Positions 1 through 10,467 of a DNA stretch of 64,000 nucleotides are shown one piece after another. A program made the translations under genes and the position numbers. The notes below the pieces were generated by a model that saw only the letters and a program-made list of their open reading frames with translations, had not been told where the DNA came from and searched no databases. Source of the DNA: Dietzia sp. ANT_WB102 (GTDB lineage Bacteria; Actinomycetota; Actinomycetes; Mycobacteriales; Mycobacteriaceae); assembly GCF_008369165.1 (NCBI RefSeq), contig NZ_VOBA01000001.1, positions 2,463,159 to 2,527,158 on the forward strand. Direction: 5' to 3'. How positions within the stretch are numbered: the first letter of the stretch is position 1; each line of letters opens with the position of its first letter.

Positions 1-1
1 G

Positions 2-622
2 TCACCGACCCAGGCCGTCAGTGCCGGGTGGCAGATGTTCAAGAACAACCCGCTACCCTGGGTTCTCATCACGCTGGCGAGCATGGTGGTCAGCGGAATC
101 GCGGGCCAGTTCGCCAACTCGGATTCCGCGACAGTGGTGCTCTTCGCGCAAATCCTCTCCTTCCTCGTGGGCATGCTCTTCCAGGCATTCGTCGTCCGCG
201 GCGCCCTTCTCGAGGTGGACGGGCACAAGCCCGCGATCAGCGACTTCTTCAAACTCCATAACTTCGGATGGTTCGTCGTCGCCGCGATCCTCGTGGGAAT
301 CGCCACGGTCATCGGCGTCTTCGCCCTGATCATCGGCGCGGTCGTCGTGGCATTCTTTCTCTACTGGACGCAGTATTTCGTCATTGACCGCAACATGACC
401 GCCACCGACGCCGTCGTATCGAGTTTCAACGCGATCAAGTCTGACGCGGGCAGCTTGTTCGGGTTGGCCGTCCTCAACGTCCTCATCATCCTGGTGGGCG
501 CGCTGGCCTTGCTCGTCGGCCTGTTCGTGGCGATCCCCGTCACCACACTCGCCTCGGTCTACGCGTACCGGATGATCACTGGCCCGAGCGACTTCTCTCG
601 CGCTGCGACCGCGGTGGTCTGA
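2..622 (+). CDS. Integral membrane protein, 5' end cut by the window
   Basis: The frame is open from base 2, and the first ATG (base 35) falls inside a conserved-looking stretch (SAGWQMFKNNPLPW), so the true start is probably left of the window. About 206 codons remain. They form five or six hydrophobic segments: near residues 20-36, 43-62, 85-125 (probably two helices) and 150-188 (two helices). This pattern of a short amphipathic lead-in followed by paired helices is seen in small actinobacterial integral membrane proteins of unknown role. No catalytic motif is visible. It is followed by a hairpin terminator and faces the DUF3159 gene convergently. The function is unknown. Confidence 0.75.
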   Translation, partial: SPTQAVSAGWQMFKNNPLPWVLITLASMVVSGIAGQFANSDSATVVLFAQILSFLVGMLFQAFVVRGALLEVDGHKPAISDFFKLHNFGWFVVAAILVGIATVIGVFALIIGAVVVAFFLYWTQYFVIDRNMTATDAVVSSFNAIKSDAGSLFGLAVLNVLIILVGALALLVGLFVAIPVTTLASVYAYRMITGPSDFSRAATAVV

Positions 623-657
623 ACTCTGTAGAACGGCCCCGTCACCGCAGGAGAACG

Positions 658-690
658 AAGCCCCGATGACCTTTCGGTAGTCGGGGCTTT
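658..690 (+). terminator. Intrinsic terminator between convergent genes
   Basis: A 9-bp inverted repeat (AAGCCCCGA / TCGGGGCTT) has extra pairing inside and ends in TTT on the plus strand. It lies 35 bases after the stop of the first gene and before the stop of the convergent DUF3159 gene, so it probably stops both transcripts. Confidence 0.7.
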
Positions 691-711
691 GTCACGTCGA
701 GGTGCGCGGCG

Positions 712-1464
712 TCACGGCATGCCAGCGCCGTCCTCTGGGTCGGCACAGGCCCCGGTGTCCGGGACAGACTTATACTCCGATCCCTTCTCGTGTACGGACG
801 CCCGCCGGACCGCCCAGATCGTTCCGAGGAACGCCACGAGAGCCAATGGCCATCCCATTCCGATACGCGCAGCGCCCAACCAGTTGACCTCATCATTGAG
901 GTAGAGCGCGTACTGCAAGACGGCCCGGATCGCGAAAAGTCCTGCCCAGAACGACGTCGCCACGGTATACCAGCGACGGGCCGAGGGGATGCGACGCCAG
1001 GCCATCCCTCTTCCGTCAAGAAAACCCCAGATCACCCCGACCAAGGGCCAGCGGACTAACGCCGAGATTGCGAAGGCCGCGCCGTACACGGCCTGGGTAA
1101 TGATGCCGTAGAGGAAGTACCCCTTCGCGTCCCCGGTCCGCCAGGCGATGAACACACAGATTGCCACACCGAGGAATCCCGAGATCGCCGGCTGCGGGTT
1201 TTCCCGACGTCCTAGCGACCAGGCGAGCATCGCCACGGCGACGCCAAGCGCGCCCCAGATGGCCGTCGTCAGGCCCCAGAATCCATTGATAGGAACAAAA
1301 ACGAGGATCGGGATCGACGAGTAGACCAGTCCCCGGATTCCGCCCATCTGATCGATGAGGGACGCGTCGGGATCACCGAACGCGGCCTTCCTGCGCGGAG
1401 CTCCCGATTCGTCCGGAGTTGCACCGGCGTCGGATGCCCCTGCCTCCGGTAGAGGCTCTGTCAC
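712..1464 (-). CDS. DUF3159 integral membrane protein
   Basis: This 250-aa membrane protein matches the actinobacterial DUF3159 family (Rv2693c type). Residues 1-35 are charged and cytoplasmic-looking. They are followed by the family signature around DQMGGIRGLVYSSIPILVF and about six membrane segments up to residue 225, then a charged tail. The GTG start at 1464 overlaps the stop of the upstream OB-fold gene by 4 nt (GTGA), which fixes the start better than the longer open frame extending into that gene. A transporter role has been suggested for the family but nothing here proves it. It is the last gene of the dut-DUF3710-OB-DUF3159 run. Confidence 0.85.
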   Translation of the reverse strand: MTEPLPEAGASDAGATPDESGAPRRKAAFGDPDASLIDQMGGIRGLVYSSIPILVFVPINGFWGLTTAIWGALGVAVAMLAWSLGRRENPQPAISGFLGVAICVFIAWRTGDAKGYFLYGIITQAVYGAAFAISALVRWPLVGVIWGFLDGRGMAWRRIPSARRWYTVATSFWAGLFAIRAVLQYALYLNDEVNWLGAARIGMGWPLALVAFLGTIWAVRRASVHEKGSEYKSVPDTGACADPEDGAGMP

Positions 1465-1859
1465 GCGATTCCTCCCCGCTCGGGGCGAGGCTGTTCGTCT
1501 AGCAGCTCGTAGCGCGGGTTGTACATGATCTTGTGTCCGTGCCGCATGCCGACCCGTCCGATGACGCGGACGAACCGTCCCGTGTCGATCCCCGGGATGG
1601 TGCGACGCCCGAGCCAACACACTTCGACTGCCCCGGTGCCGTCGAAGACTTCTGCGGTGAGACCCAGAAAGTCCTCTCCCCCGCACGTCTCCACCGTGCG
1701 GATGCGCCCGGTGAGCGTCACGTGATCCCCCCGCGAGACAGTCGCGACATGCGCGCATCCCGTGCGGTGAACCCGCCCCGCGAGATCGGCTGCGTCGAGG
1801 AGCTCGACCGGATCTGTCAGCCGGGAGGTCAGATTCTTGAGCGTTCTCGGTAACGGCAC
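1461..1859 (-). CDS. OB-fold nucleic-acid-binding protein
   Basis: This 132-aa protein has the layout of a single OB-fold: strands around VATVSRGDHVTLTGRI (residues 38-53), a central FLGLTAEVFDGTGAVEVCWLGR segment and a closing RFVRVIGRVGM strand. It resembles the small OB-fold protein found between the DUF3159 and DUF3710 genes in mycobacteria and relatives of RecG/tRNA-anticodon OB domains. The GTG start has GGGAG six bases upstream. Its stop overlaps the DUF3159 start. It probably binds single-stranded nucleic acid, but the target is unknown. Confidence 0.8.
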   Translation of the reverse strand: MPLPRTLKNLTSRLTDPVELLDAADLAGRVHRTGCAHVATVSRGDHVTLTGRIRTVETCGGEDFLGLTAEVFDGTGAVEVCWLGRRTIPGIDTGRFVRVIGRVGMRHGHKIMYNPRYELLDEQPRPERGGIA

Positions 1860-1890
1860 GGTCAGCTCCCGAGTCGCTGATCAGCGTTCG

Positions 1891-2748
1891 TCACAGGTCA
1901 TCGTCCCCGCTGCGAAGGCGATCCATTGCGCTTCCCTCCCTACGCGGGGACCCGGGCGCACCGCCCGTCGCCGCCGGAGCGGCAGGCTGCGCCTGGGGGC
2001 TCTGGGGTTGTGGGCTCTGGGGTTGAGGGCCGAGTGATTGTTGGGATTGCGCCGACGGTTGGCCGTCCTGGCCGGCCGCCATCTGTTGCTGGAAGGCTTG
2101 GGCCTGCTGCTGGGCAGCAAGCTGGGACTGCGCCTGCGTCAGCGCCTGCTGGATCTCGTCCGGAATAGTCAGCGCGAGCTGTTCGCGGACCGGCATCGGA
2201 CCGTCTCCACGGTTGATGAGCAGGTGTCGGAAGACCTCGCGCCCCTCCTCCGCAGCCTGTTCCGCAAGTTCGGGAGTTGCCATGACACGAACCTCAGCCG
2301 TCCACCGGTTGCCGTCAACGCCGATCGCACGGAATACCGCCCCCGGCAGAACCGCCACCAGTTCGCGCCCCCACGGACCGTCCACCACCGAGACGTCGTC
2401 GCTCTGCTGCTCGAGCTGTTCACGCATGCCGGTGACCATCGCCCGCCACTGGCCCGCTGACTTGGGCGCGGCGAACGCCCGTGGAATGACCCTCGAAACC
2501 TGGGTGACCACATGGAACTCGGGCTGGCCGTTCGGGTCCAGTGCGACGTTCAGGTCCCGACCCTGTGGAACGCCGATGACCAGGGATCCGAGGTCGATGT
2601 GGCCCCACCCGAGCGCGGTGTAGTAACCGGCGACGTCACCGACTGACGAGCGGTCAAGGGGGCCCGTCGTGGACGGGGCCTGCGACTCCTGCTCGGCGGC
2701 CGCGGTGGTGTCGGGAGCCCCGGTCACCGGCTTCTTTCGTCCGAACAT
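1891..2748 (-). CDS. DUF3710 protein with Gln/Pro-rich tail
   Basis: This 285-aa protein belongs to the DUF3710 family (Rv2696c type), always found beside dut in these genomes. After a Lys/Ala-rich lead (MFGRKKPVTGAP), the conserved core runs from about residue 35 (GYYTALGWGHIDLGSLVIG) to residue 195 (IPDEIQQAL). The last 90 residues are low complexity: Gln-rich, then a QSPQPQSPQ repeat, ending in basic and acidic patches. The ATG start has GGAGAGG upstream. The biochemical role is unknown. The tail length probably varies between strains because it is encoded by short direct repeats. Confidence 0.85.
   Translation of the reverse strand: MFGRKKPVTGAPDTTAAAEQESQAPSTTGPLDRSSVGDVAGYYTALGWGHIDLGSLVIGVPQGRDLNVALDPNGQPEFHVVTQVSRVIPRAFAAPKSAGQWRAMVTGMREQLEQQSDDVSVVDGPWGRELVAVLPGAVFRAIGVDGNRWTAEVRVMATPELAEQAAEEGREVFRHLLINRGDGPMPVREQLALTIPDEIQQALTQAQSQLAAQQQAQAFQQQMAAGQDGQPSAQSQQSLGPQPQSPQPQSPQAQPAAPAATGGAPGSPRREGSAMDRLRSGDDDL
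1997..2026. repeat. 15-bp tandem duplication in DUF3710 tail
   Basis: Two consecutive copies of a 15-base unit (GGGCTCTGGGGTTGT, the second ending in GA) encode the repeated Pro-Gln-Ser-Pro-Gln segment in the disordered tail of the DUF3710 protein. Confidence 0.75.
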
Positions 2749-2827
2749 GGTGGAAATCCTCTCCCCGTGCGACCCGGTCCCGAACGGGACCGTCTCGATC
2801 GACGCTACCCAACGAGGTCGGCGCCGG

Positions 2828-3307
2828 TCAGGTCAGGCGGTGGTGTCCGCCAGTCGATCCGTGGCCGCCTTCGCCCCGGGATGTCTCGTCGAGCTCGTCA
2901 ACCTCGACCACCTGCCACAGCTCGACTCGCTGGATCAGGAGCTGGGCGATCCGATCGCCGCGCCCGATGTGGACCGGTTCGGAGGGGTCCAGGTTGATGA
3001 GGTTTATCTTGATCTCCCCGCGGTATCCGGCGTCGATCGTGCCCGGCGAATTGACGATCGACAATCCTGCGCGCGCGGCCAGTCCGGACCGTGGATGGAT
3101 CAGGCCAACGAAGCCGACGGGAATCGCTGCTGCGACCCCCGTCCCCACGAGGGCTCGATGTCCCGGCGCCAACTCGCACTCGTGCGCGGCGTGCAGGTCA
3201 ATACCGGCATCGGTGGCGTGCGCCCGGACGGGCAGGGGAAGGCCGCCGTCCAGACGGCGTACCCGCAGCACCCCGCCGGTTCCGTTCGCGTCGTTCGGAT
3301 TGCTCAT
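2828..3307 (-). CDS. dut: dUTP diphosphatase (dUTPase)
   Basis: This hydrolyses dUTP to dUMP and pyrophosphate, which keeps uracil out of DNA and feeds dTMP synthesis. The 159-aa length is normal for the trimeric family. Motifs in order are: TDAGIDLHA near residue 32, HPRSGLA near residue 70, the substrate loop [14 protein letters not shown] near residues 84-97 with the catalytic Asp, GRGDRIAQL near residue 118, and a Gly/Ser C-terminal motif (EGGHGSTGG) that closes over the active site. The ATG at 3307 was chosen over a longer frame because AGGAGGG lies 9 bases upstream and homologues start here. It is divergent from the DUF3093 gene, 54 bases away. Confidence 0.97.
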   Translation of the reverse strand: MSNPNDANGTGGVLRVRRLDGGLPLPVRAHATDAGIDLHAAHECELAPGHRALVGTGVAAAIPVGFVGLIHPRSGLAARAGLSIVNSPGTIDAGYRGEIKINLINLDPSEPVHIGRGDRIAQLLIQRVELWQVVEVDELDETSRGEGGHGSTGGHHRLT

Positions 3308-3361
3308 GGCGCTTCCGCCCTCCTGCCGGGTCCGGCCCGGTTGCTCGATACTCTTGAAGTC

Positions 3362-3868
3362 GTGACCGAAGAAGATCTCCGCCCACCGCCCGACCGAGCG
3401 CCACGTCCGGTCCACTCGGAATCCCTCCGCGTCCCGGCATGGTGGTGGGTACTGCTCGCCGCGGTCACCATCGTCGTGGTGGCCCAAGCACTCATGATCG
3501 GCGCCCGATGGTGGATGTGGCTGCTGGTGGTCGTAGTCCCCGCCCTGCTCGCCTGGTTGTTCATCTCCGTCGGCCGAGCGAGGATCGAGGTCGAGTCCGA
3601 CGGGCAGGGAGGAGGGACCCTGTACGCGGGGCGAGCCCGCCTGCCGTTCGACGCCATCGCCCGCAGCGCGGTGGTTCCCGCCACCGCCAAACAAGCCGCC
3701 ATGGGTCGGCAGCTCGATCCCGAGGCCTTCGTAGTCCACCGTGGATACATTCCCACGATGGTGATCGTGGTCCTCGACGACCCGATGGATCCCACTCCGT
3801 ACTGGCTCATCAGCACTCGTGACCCCGAGGGGCTCGCGGCGGCGCTACCGGACAACCACTACAGCTGA
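3362..3868 (+). CDS. DUF3093 membrane protein
   Basis: This 168-aa protein has two adjacent membrane helices (about residues 27-46 and 50-68) followed by a soluble domain with the DUF3093 pattern: [23 protein letters not shown], then [22 protein letters not shown] and [19 protein letters not shown] at the end. Its place between dut and the DUF4193 gene matches Rv2698. The GTG start at 3362 lies in the dut-DUF3093 divergent gap. The much longer upstream frame runs antisense through dut and DUF3710 and is not real. The function is unknown. Confidence 0.9.
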   Translation: MTEEDLRPPPDRAPRPVHSESLRVPAWWWVLLAAVTIVVVAQALMIGARWWMWLLVVVVPALLAWLFISVGRARIEVESDGQGGGTLYAGRARLPFDAIARSAVVPATAKQAAMGRQLDPEAFVVHRGYIPTMVIVVLDDPMDPTPYWLISTRDPEGLAAALPDNHYS

Positions 3869-3899
3869 CCGCCGGCCGCCTCCGCCGCGAAGGTACAGA

Positions 3900-4202
3900 C
3901 TAACCAGCGCAGTCCACGCAGATCGGCATCCCGTCACGCTCCTCGGCGAAACGGCTGCGGTGATGCACCAGGAAACACTCGCCACAGGTGAATTCGTTGT
4001 CCTGCTTCGGCACGACTCGAACGGTGAGCTCTTCGCCTGACAGGTCGGCGCCGGGCAACTCGTAGGACTCGGCGGTCTCCGTCTCGTCCACATCGACCTC
4101 GCCGGTGGCTCCCTCTACTCGGCGGGCCTTCAGCTCCTCCAGCGAATCTCCGGTGAGCTCGTCGGCCTCGGTCCTGCGGGGGGCGTCGTAGTCGGTTGCC
4201 AT
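3900..4202 (-). CDS. DUF4193 zinc-ribbon-like protein
   Basis: This 100-aa protein has an acidic first half (MATDYDAPRR, ELTGDSLEELKARR) and a C-terminal CGEC...CVDC pair of CxxC motifs, about 18 residues apart, likely to bind one zinc. It matches the DUF4193 family (Rv2699c type), universal in Actinobacteria. Members are abundant small proteins linked to transcription or stress, but no reaction is established. AAGAGA precedes the ATG. It is divergent from cei across 203 bases that must hold both promoters. Confidence 0.92.
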   Translation of the reverse strand: MATDYDAPRRTEADELTGDSLEELKARRVEGATGEVDVDETETAESYELPGADLSGEELTVRVVPKQDNEFTCGECFLVHHRSRFAEERDGMPICVDCAG

Positions 4203-4405
4203 GAGTCTCTTTTCTGCGGGTCAGTGTGGGGGGCGCGCGAATCGGTCGTGGAGCGACCAGCGCACGCATAGTAACGGAATATCCCAGCATTTTCATCCGC
4301 CGAAACTGCCAGTGCGCCGACCGAGACAATGAGTACCCGACGATTACAGTGGTGAGCCAGGGCCCGCCGCGGCTCGCACCCCGTTCACCTGCAGGAAAGG
4401 CCCTC

Positions 4406-5044
4406 ATGGTCGTCCACCTCAGCACCCAGGCGACGCCGAGTCCGACCCCCACGCGGGGGCTCCAACTTCTGCGTTCCGCCTATGTCGTTTTCTTGGTGGT
4501 TGTGCTGGCGCTGGGAGCCCTAGTCTGGGCCGCCGCCCTGCGTGGCAACGACGCCGCGACGCAGGCAGCAGCCTGTCCTCTGACACCCATGGCCGAGGAT
4601 GTTGGACTGCGCGAACAACCCGCCGACGCGCTGGACGGGATCGATCCGGCCACACTCAACGAGACCCGGGTACGCGTACTCAACGCGAACGGACAGAGCG
4701 GTCAGGCCGGGGCCGTCGCCGCGCAACTCGCCGAACGCGGTTTCCAGACCGCGGGCTCGGATGCCATTGGCAACGATCCGGTCTACGGGCAGGCACTCGA
4801 GTGCCATGGGCAGATCCGCTACGGCGACGCGGGAAAGGCGACAGCGAGATCACTCTCACTCGCGGCACCGTGCATGCAACTGGTGGCCGACGGCCGCGAG
4901 GACGACACGGTCGATCTTGCCCTGGGCACCATCTTCTCGAGGCTGTCCGACTCGGCGGCAGCCGTGGGCGCACTCGACGAACTCAAGGTCGGACGCCAGC
5001 CAATCTCCGCCGAATTGGACGCCGCGCGCACCGTCAGCTGCTGA
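4406..5044 (+). CDS. cei: Envelope integrity protein Cei (LytR_C domain)
   Basis: This 212-aa membrane-anchored protein has a short cytoplasmic N-terminus, one helix at about residues 26-46 (YVVFLVVVLALGALVWAAAL), then an extracytoplasmic LytR_C domain beginning with the typical RVRVLNANGQSGQAGAVAAQLAERGF. It corresponds to Rv2700/Cei, needed for envelope integrity and virulence in M. tuberculosis. AGGAAAGG sits just upstream of the ATG. Four cysteines in the outer domain could form disulfides. It ends convergently with suhB, and the two overlap by 11 bases. Confidence 0.9.
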   Translation: MVVHLSTQATPSPTPTRGLQLLRSAYVVFLVVVLALGALVWAAALRGNDAATQAAACPLTPMAEDVGLREQPADALDGIDPATLNETRVRVLNANGQSGQAGAVAAQLAERGFQTAGSDAIGNDPVYGQALECHGQIRYGDAGKATARSLSLAAPCMQLVADGREDDTVDLALGTIFSRLSDSAAAVGALDELKVGRQPISAELDAARTVSC

Positions 5045-5909
5045 CCGCGCCCGAAAGGTCTGCGAGAAGCGCCAGGAAATCATCCGCCACGCCGGGCGTC
5101 GCAGCGGTGGTCGGAACCCCGTCGTCGGCAGACACGGCCACCACTGCACCAGCCTCTCTCGCGACGAGAGCGCCAGCGGCGTAGTCCCACGGTTTCAGAC
5201 CCCGCTCGTAGTAGGCGTCCAGTTGGCCACCCGCCACCATGCACAGATCCAGCGCCGCCGATCCGCACCTCCGGATATCTCGCACGCGCGGCAGGAGACC
5301 CGACACCACTCGCCCCTGCTCGACTCGCATTTCGGGGTCATAGGCGAACCCGGTACCCACAAGGGCCAGCGACACATCCTCACACCCCGATCCCCGTAGC
5401 GATCTGGTTGCACCGTCGACCACCCGCAGAGTCGCACCGCGGCCGAGTCCTGCGGACCAGGTCTCGCGGGTGACGATGTTGTGCACCGCCCCCGCCACCA
5501 CGAAGCCGTCCACCTCCGCGGCCACCGAGACAGCCGTGAACGGAATGCCGTAGAGCAGGTTGACGGTCCCGTCGACCGGGTCGACCACCCAGCGCACACC
5601 GCCCCCGCCAGGGGGTCCTGCATCGGCACGGCTCGGTTCGCCGCCCTCCTCACCCAGTACCCGGTCTCCCGGCCGGGACGATTCGATCTCCTCGCGCAGA
5701 TGCGTTTCCACCGAGGTATCGATGACGGTCACCGGGTCCGTCATCGACGTCTTCGCCCGCGATTCCAGGCCAGAAGGCCCGAACTCGGCGAGCATCCGCC
5801 GGGCGACGTCACCGCCGGATGTGGCCAACCGCTCCGCGAGCGCGCGCAACTCGTCGATGAACTCCGGGCCAGTTCGGCCGACCGCCGCGCCCGATCCCCG
5901 CTCCGTCAT
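5034..5909 (-). CDS. suhB: Inositol monophosphatase family protein
   Basis: This 291-aa Mg-dependent phosphatase of the inositol monophosphatase superfamily probably makes free inositol for phosphatidylinositol and mannoside lipids. Motifs are: TDPVTVIDTSVE (near residue 50), the EE-G metal ligand region GEEGGE (near residue 80), DPVDGTVNLLYGIPF (near residue 105), and the C-terminal KPWDYAAGALVAREAGA with the third metal Asp. The ATG at 5909 is preceded by GAGGAG. An upstream ATG would add 32 non-conserved residues. It is divergent from ppgK, as Rv2701c is from Rv2702. Confidence 0.93.
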   Translation of the reverse strand: MTERGSGAAVGRTGPEFIDELRALAERLATSGGDVARRMLAEFGPSGLESRAKTSMTDPVTVIDTSVETHLREEIESSRPGDRVLGEEGGEPSRADAGPPGGGGVRWVVDPVDGTVNLLYGIPFTAVSVAAEVDGFVVAGAVHNIVTRETWSAGLGRGATLRVVDGATRSLRGSGCEDVSLALVGTGFAYDPEMRVEQGRVVSGLLPRVRDIRRCGSAALDLCMVAGGQLDAYYERGLKPWDYAAGALVAREAGAVVAVSADDGVPTTAATPGVADDFLALLADLSGAVSS

Positions 5910-6068
5910 GTCTAGCTCCTCGTCGTCGTATTCCTGTTCCACTGCGGTGATGAACCCGCCGGGCGGTGCGACCGACAGATACCCTGGCAGTCGCCCCACG
6001 CCCATCGTGCCCCGACGGCCCGGGCACCTGACGACCCACGCCCACGGCCCGCCACCCAGGAGCCCGAC

Positions 6069-6914
6069 ATGTCCATTCCAGTTCCCTCCGCGACCAACCT
6101 CCTACGGGACACCCCGACTGGCCTCGGCGTCGACGTGGGGGGCACCGGGATCAAGGTGGGGCTAGTCGACCTCACACAGGGCGAGCTCATCGGCGACCGG
6201 CTCGTGCGGTCGACCCCCCAACCGGCCACGCCCGACGCGATCGCCGGAGCCATCAGCGAGATGGTCGAGGAATTCGACTGGGCAGGTCCCGTCGGGATCG
6301 CCCTGCCGAGCGTCATCCACGAGGGTGTGGCGCGGATCGCCCACAACATCGACAAGTCGTGGATCGGGTGCGACGTGGGCGAGTTGTTCGACCGGCACCT
6401 TCCCGGCCGCCCAGTCCTCATGCTCAACGACGCCGACGCCGCCGGGTTGACCGAAGTGCATTACGGCGCCGGAGAGGGCGTCGACGGACTGGTGATCCTG
6501 TTGACGTTCGGTACAGGCATCGGCTCCGCCCTCCTTCTCAACGGGAAGCTCCTACCCAACTCCGAGTTCGGGCACCTGATCGTCGAGGACATCGCCGGCC
6601 GTGGATTCGACGAGGCCGAGCACCTCGCCTCCGCCGCAGTTCGAGCACGCGACGGGCTGAGCTTCGCCGAATGGGCCCCACACGTGTCCAACGTCCTGCG
6701 CTCGATCGAGGACCTGCTGTGGCCCCGTGCGTTTGTGCTGGGCGGCGGGGTCAGCGAGGCCGCAGACGAGTGGTTCCCGCTGCTGGAGAACCGCACCCCC
6801 GTGCGACCCGCGGTCCGGCTCAACGATGCCGGGATCATCGGTGCGGCGCTGTATGCAGCCGGGCATTCGGGTGTCCTCGACCTCAGCGGGGCTCTACCAG
6901 ACGGCGGTGTCTGA
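6069..6914 (+). CDS. ppgK: Polyphosphate glucokinase
   Basis: This phosphorylates glucose to glucose-6-phosphate using polyphosphate (or ATP) as donor. The 281-aa length is normal. It is a ROK-fold kinase: the phosphate-binding [13 protein letters not shown] lies near residue 23, glucose contact NDADAAG near residue 121, [13 protein letters not shown] near residue 148, then the PpgK-type NSEFGHL. CAGGAG precedes the ATG. It lies directly upstream of sigA in the same order as Rv2702-Rv2703, with 178 bases between them. Confidence 0.97.
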   Translation: MSIPVPSATNLLRDTPTGLGVDVGGTGIKVGLVDLTQGELIGDRLVRSTPQPATPDAIAGAISEMVEEFDWAGPVGIALPSVIHEGVARIAHNIDKSWIGCDVGELFDRHLPGRPVLMLNDADAAGLTEVHYGAGEGVDGLVILLTFGTGIGSALLLNGKLLPNSEFGHLIVEDIAGRGFDEAEHLASAAVRARDGLSFAEWAPHVSNVLRSIEDLLWPRAFVLGGGVSEAADEWFPLLENRTPVRPAVRLNDAGIIGAALYAAGHSGVLDLSGALPDGGV

Positions 6915-6934
6915 CCCTGACCAACCCCGCCGGG

Positions 6935-6965
6935 TGCGACCCCCCGGGCGGAATCTCGTTACAAT
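6935..6965 (+). promoter_or_regulatory. Possible sigA promoter
   Basis: A good -10 hexamer TACAAT (6960-6965) lies 128 bases before the sigA start. A weak -35-like TGCGAC is at 6935-6940 with a 19-base spacer. This is the best candidate I can see in the ppgK-sigA gap, but the -35 is poor. Confidence 0.35.
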
Positions 6966-7092
6966 GGCCCATGCCGGGAACACGTACCGGCCGGGGACGG
7001 GCCCGGTACCGCAAGGCGGACGGCTCGAGTGTCTGCAGAAGGCGGCATCGCTCCCCGATTCCCATCAAGTAACCGGTTGTGAAGGGGCGTTT

Positions 7093-8484
<1,392 letters not shown>

Positions 8485-8495
8485 CCTGGCCACGC

Positions 8496-8535
8496 ACAGT
8501 GGGCCCTCGCCGAGAATTCGGCGAGGGCCCACTGT
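8496..8535 (+). terminator. Terminator after sigA
   Basis: This is a perfect 18-bp stem (ACAGTGGGCCCTCGCCGA and its complement) with a 4-base loop (GAAT), 11 bases after the sigA stop. It has no T-run. The symmetry means it can also stop the convergent helicase transcript. Confidence 0.85.
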
Positions 8536-8625
8536 CATCTGCCAGAAGGGTGGCTGGCTACGGCCCGTCAGGGCGTCCGGGAGTGTCCGACGCAATCAGA
8601 GTGAGTGCCCCCGCAACCCCGTTAG

Positions 8626-10467
8626 CTACCAGCTGCGAAGCAAGGTGATCCGTTCGCGGATCTGCTCGGCCGAGGCCATTGGCACTGGCGGGCCGCCGCA
8701 TGCGTTGCGCAACTGGGAGTGGATCGCACCGTGCGACTTTCCCAAGCGGCCTGAGTACACCGACACGAGGGTGTTGAGCTGACGCCGCAGATCCTTGAGC
8801 TCCGCAGCGGAGGCCACCCGCTCCGCGGCGGCGCCGGCGTGCGCGCCGGGACCGGCGGCATTACCGGGAATCGTCGCACCGGAGACTGTCGGGTCGGCAC
8901 CGACGACCGCGACAGACCCGGCCCCGGACGCAGACTGCGCGGAGGTGCGTTTGATCTGCTCCTTCTCGCGTTGCCGTAGCAGGGCCTTCACATCGTCGGC
9001 GCCCAACAGGCCGGGTAGCCCGATGTAGTCGGCCTCCTCCTCGCTTCCCGCGAATGTGGCCGTGCCGTAGGACGACCCCTCATAGACGATCTGGTCGAGC
9101 TCCGCGTCGGCGCCGAGGGAGATGTACCCCTTGTCTTCCTCGTCCGCGTTGTCGGGCTCGTCCTGTCGCTGGTTGGCCTGCGCCAGCAGCTCGTCCTCCA
9201 GGCCGTCCTCCCGGTGCGGCTTGCCCAGAACGTGGTCTCGCTGTGCTTCCATCTGCGAAGCCAGCTGGAGCAGCACGGGAACGGATGGCAGGAACACCGA
9301 CGCGGTCTCGCCGGGCCGGCGAGACCGGACGAACCGCCCGATCGCCTGAGCGAAATACAGGGGGGTCGACGCACTGGTGGCATACACGCCCACGCACAGG
9401 CGCGGCACGTCGACGCCCTCTGAGACCATCCTGACTGCGACCATCCACTCGTCGGTGGAGTCGGCGAAGGTGCCGATCCTGCTGGAGGCGGTGGGGTCGT
9501 CGGACAGGACGAGTGTCGGCGTGCTGCCGGTGATCTCTGTGAGCAGGGCCGCGTACTCCCGCGCTCGTTCCTGATCGGTGGCGATGACGAGTCCGCCCGC
9601 ATCAGGGACGCCGCCGGCGCGGATCTGCCGTAGCCGGGTATGCGCGGCCTGGAGAACCGCTGGCATCCAGTCACCGTGGGGGTCGAGGGCAACACGCCAG
9701 GCGCGGGACGTCTGGTCGGCACTGAGCGGCTCACCGAGCCGGGCCGAGAACTCTTCACCCGCGTTACTGCGCCACCGGGCCTCTCCGGAATACGCGAGGA
9801 ACACCACCGGGCGGACCACGCCGTCGGCCAGTGCATCGGCGTAACCGTAGGAATGGTCGGCCTTGGACCGCTGGTGTCCCTGGCCGTCGGGCTCGTAGGT
9901 GACGAACGGAATTGGACTGTCGTCGGACCGGAAAGGTGTACCGGTCAGCGACAAGCGACGCTCCGCGTCCTCGAACGCCTCACGAATCGCGTCTCCCCAA
10001 CTCTTGGCGTCGCCGCCGTGGTGGATCTCGTCGAGGATCACCAAGGTGCGTCGGGAAGCGGTCCGTTCCCGGTGTTTGAACGGGTGTGCCGCTACCTGGG
10101 CGTACGTCACCACCACGCCGTGAAATTCAGGTGCGAGGGCACCCGAGGTGTTGGAGTACTCGGGGTCCAGGGCGATGCCGGCCCGCGCAGCGGAAGCAGC
10201 CCACTGGTACTTGAGGTGTTCGGTGGGGGCCACCACGGTGATCGAGTCGACAGTGCGGTCTGCGAGCAGTTCGGAGGCGACTCTCAGTCCGAACGTCGTC
10301 TTTCCGGCCCCCGGTGTCGCCACGGCGAGGAAGTCCTTCGGACGCGCCATGAGGTACTTGCGCAGGGCGGTGCGCTGCCAGGCGCGCAGCGACGAGCCCC
10401 CGGCCGGTAAGGCTGTGGATTCTGCGGTCTGTTCGTCTGGGCCCGGGACCGCGCCGGGGTCACTCAC
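8626..10467 (-). CDS. DEAD/DEAH-box helicase (SF2, UvrB/R-subunit type)
   Basis: This is a 613-aa superfamily 2 helicase. N-terminal core: Q-like region LRAWQRTALRKYL, Walker A TPGAGKTTFG near residue 52, TVVAPTEHLKYQW (Ia), DEIHHGGD as motif II near residue 148, and LTGTPFRSD as motif III. C-terminal core: VSEGVDVPRLCVGVYAT (V) and FAQAIGRFVRSRR (VI). The last ~200 residues contain an acidic stretch and no recognised domain. This family is conserved in Mycobacteriales next to the DUF3039 gene. Substrate and role are not established; DNA repair or RNA remodelling are both possible. The GTG start overlaps the upstream DUF3039 stop by 8 bases, which suggests coupled translation. Confidence 0.88.
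   Translation of the reverse strand: MSDPGAVPGPDEQTAESTALPAGGSSLRAWQRTALRKYLMARPKDFLAVATPGAGKTTFGLRVASELLADRTVDSITVVAPTEHLKYQWAASAARAGIALDPEYSNTSGALAPEFHGVVVTYAQVAAHPFKHRERTASRRTLVILDEIHHGGDAKSWGDAIREAFEDAERRLSLTGTPFRSDDSPIPFVTYEPDGQGHQRSKADHSYGYADALADGVVRPVVFLAYSGEARWRSNAGEEFSARLGEPLSADQTSRAWRVALDPHGDWMPAVLQAAHTRLRQIRAGGVPDAGGLVIATDQERAREYAALLTEITGSTPTLVLSDDPTASSRIGTFADSTDEWMVAVRMVSEGVDVPRLCVGVYATSASTPLYFAQAIGRFVRSRRPGETASVFLPSVPVLLQLASQMEAQRDHVLGKPHREDGLEDELLAQANQRQDEPDNADEEDKGYISLGADAELDQIVYEGSSYGTATFAGSEEEADYIGLPGLLGADDVKALLRQREKEQIKRTSAQSASGAGSVAVVGADPTVSGATIPGNAAGPGAHAGAAAERVASAAELKDLRRQLNTLVSVYSGRLGKSHGAIHSQLRNACGGPPVPMASAEQIRERITLLRSW

Noticed and set aside
12..328. Small overlapping frames at the left edge
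   Set aside because: They are out of frame with the membrane protein, whose hydrophobic pattern is coherent across the whole segment.
2669..3361. Upstream extension of the DUF3093 frame
   Set aside because: It runs antisense through dut and the DUF3710 start. The conserved protein starts at 3362.
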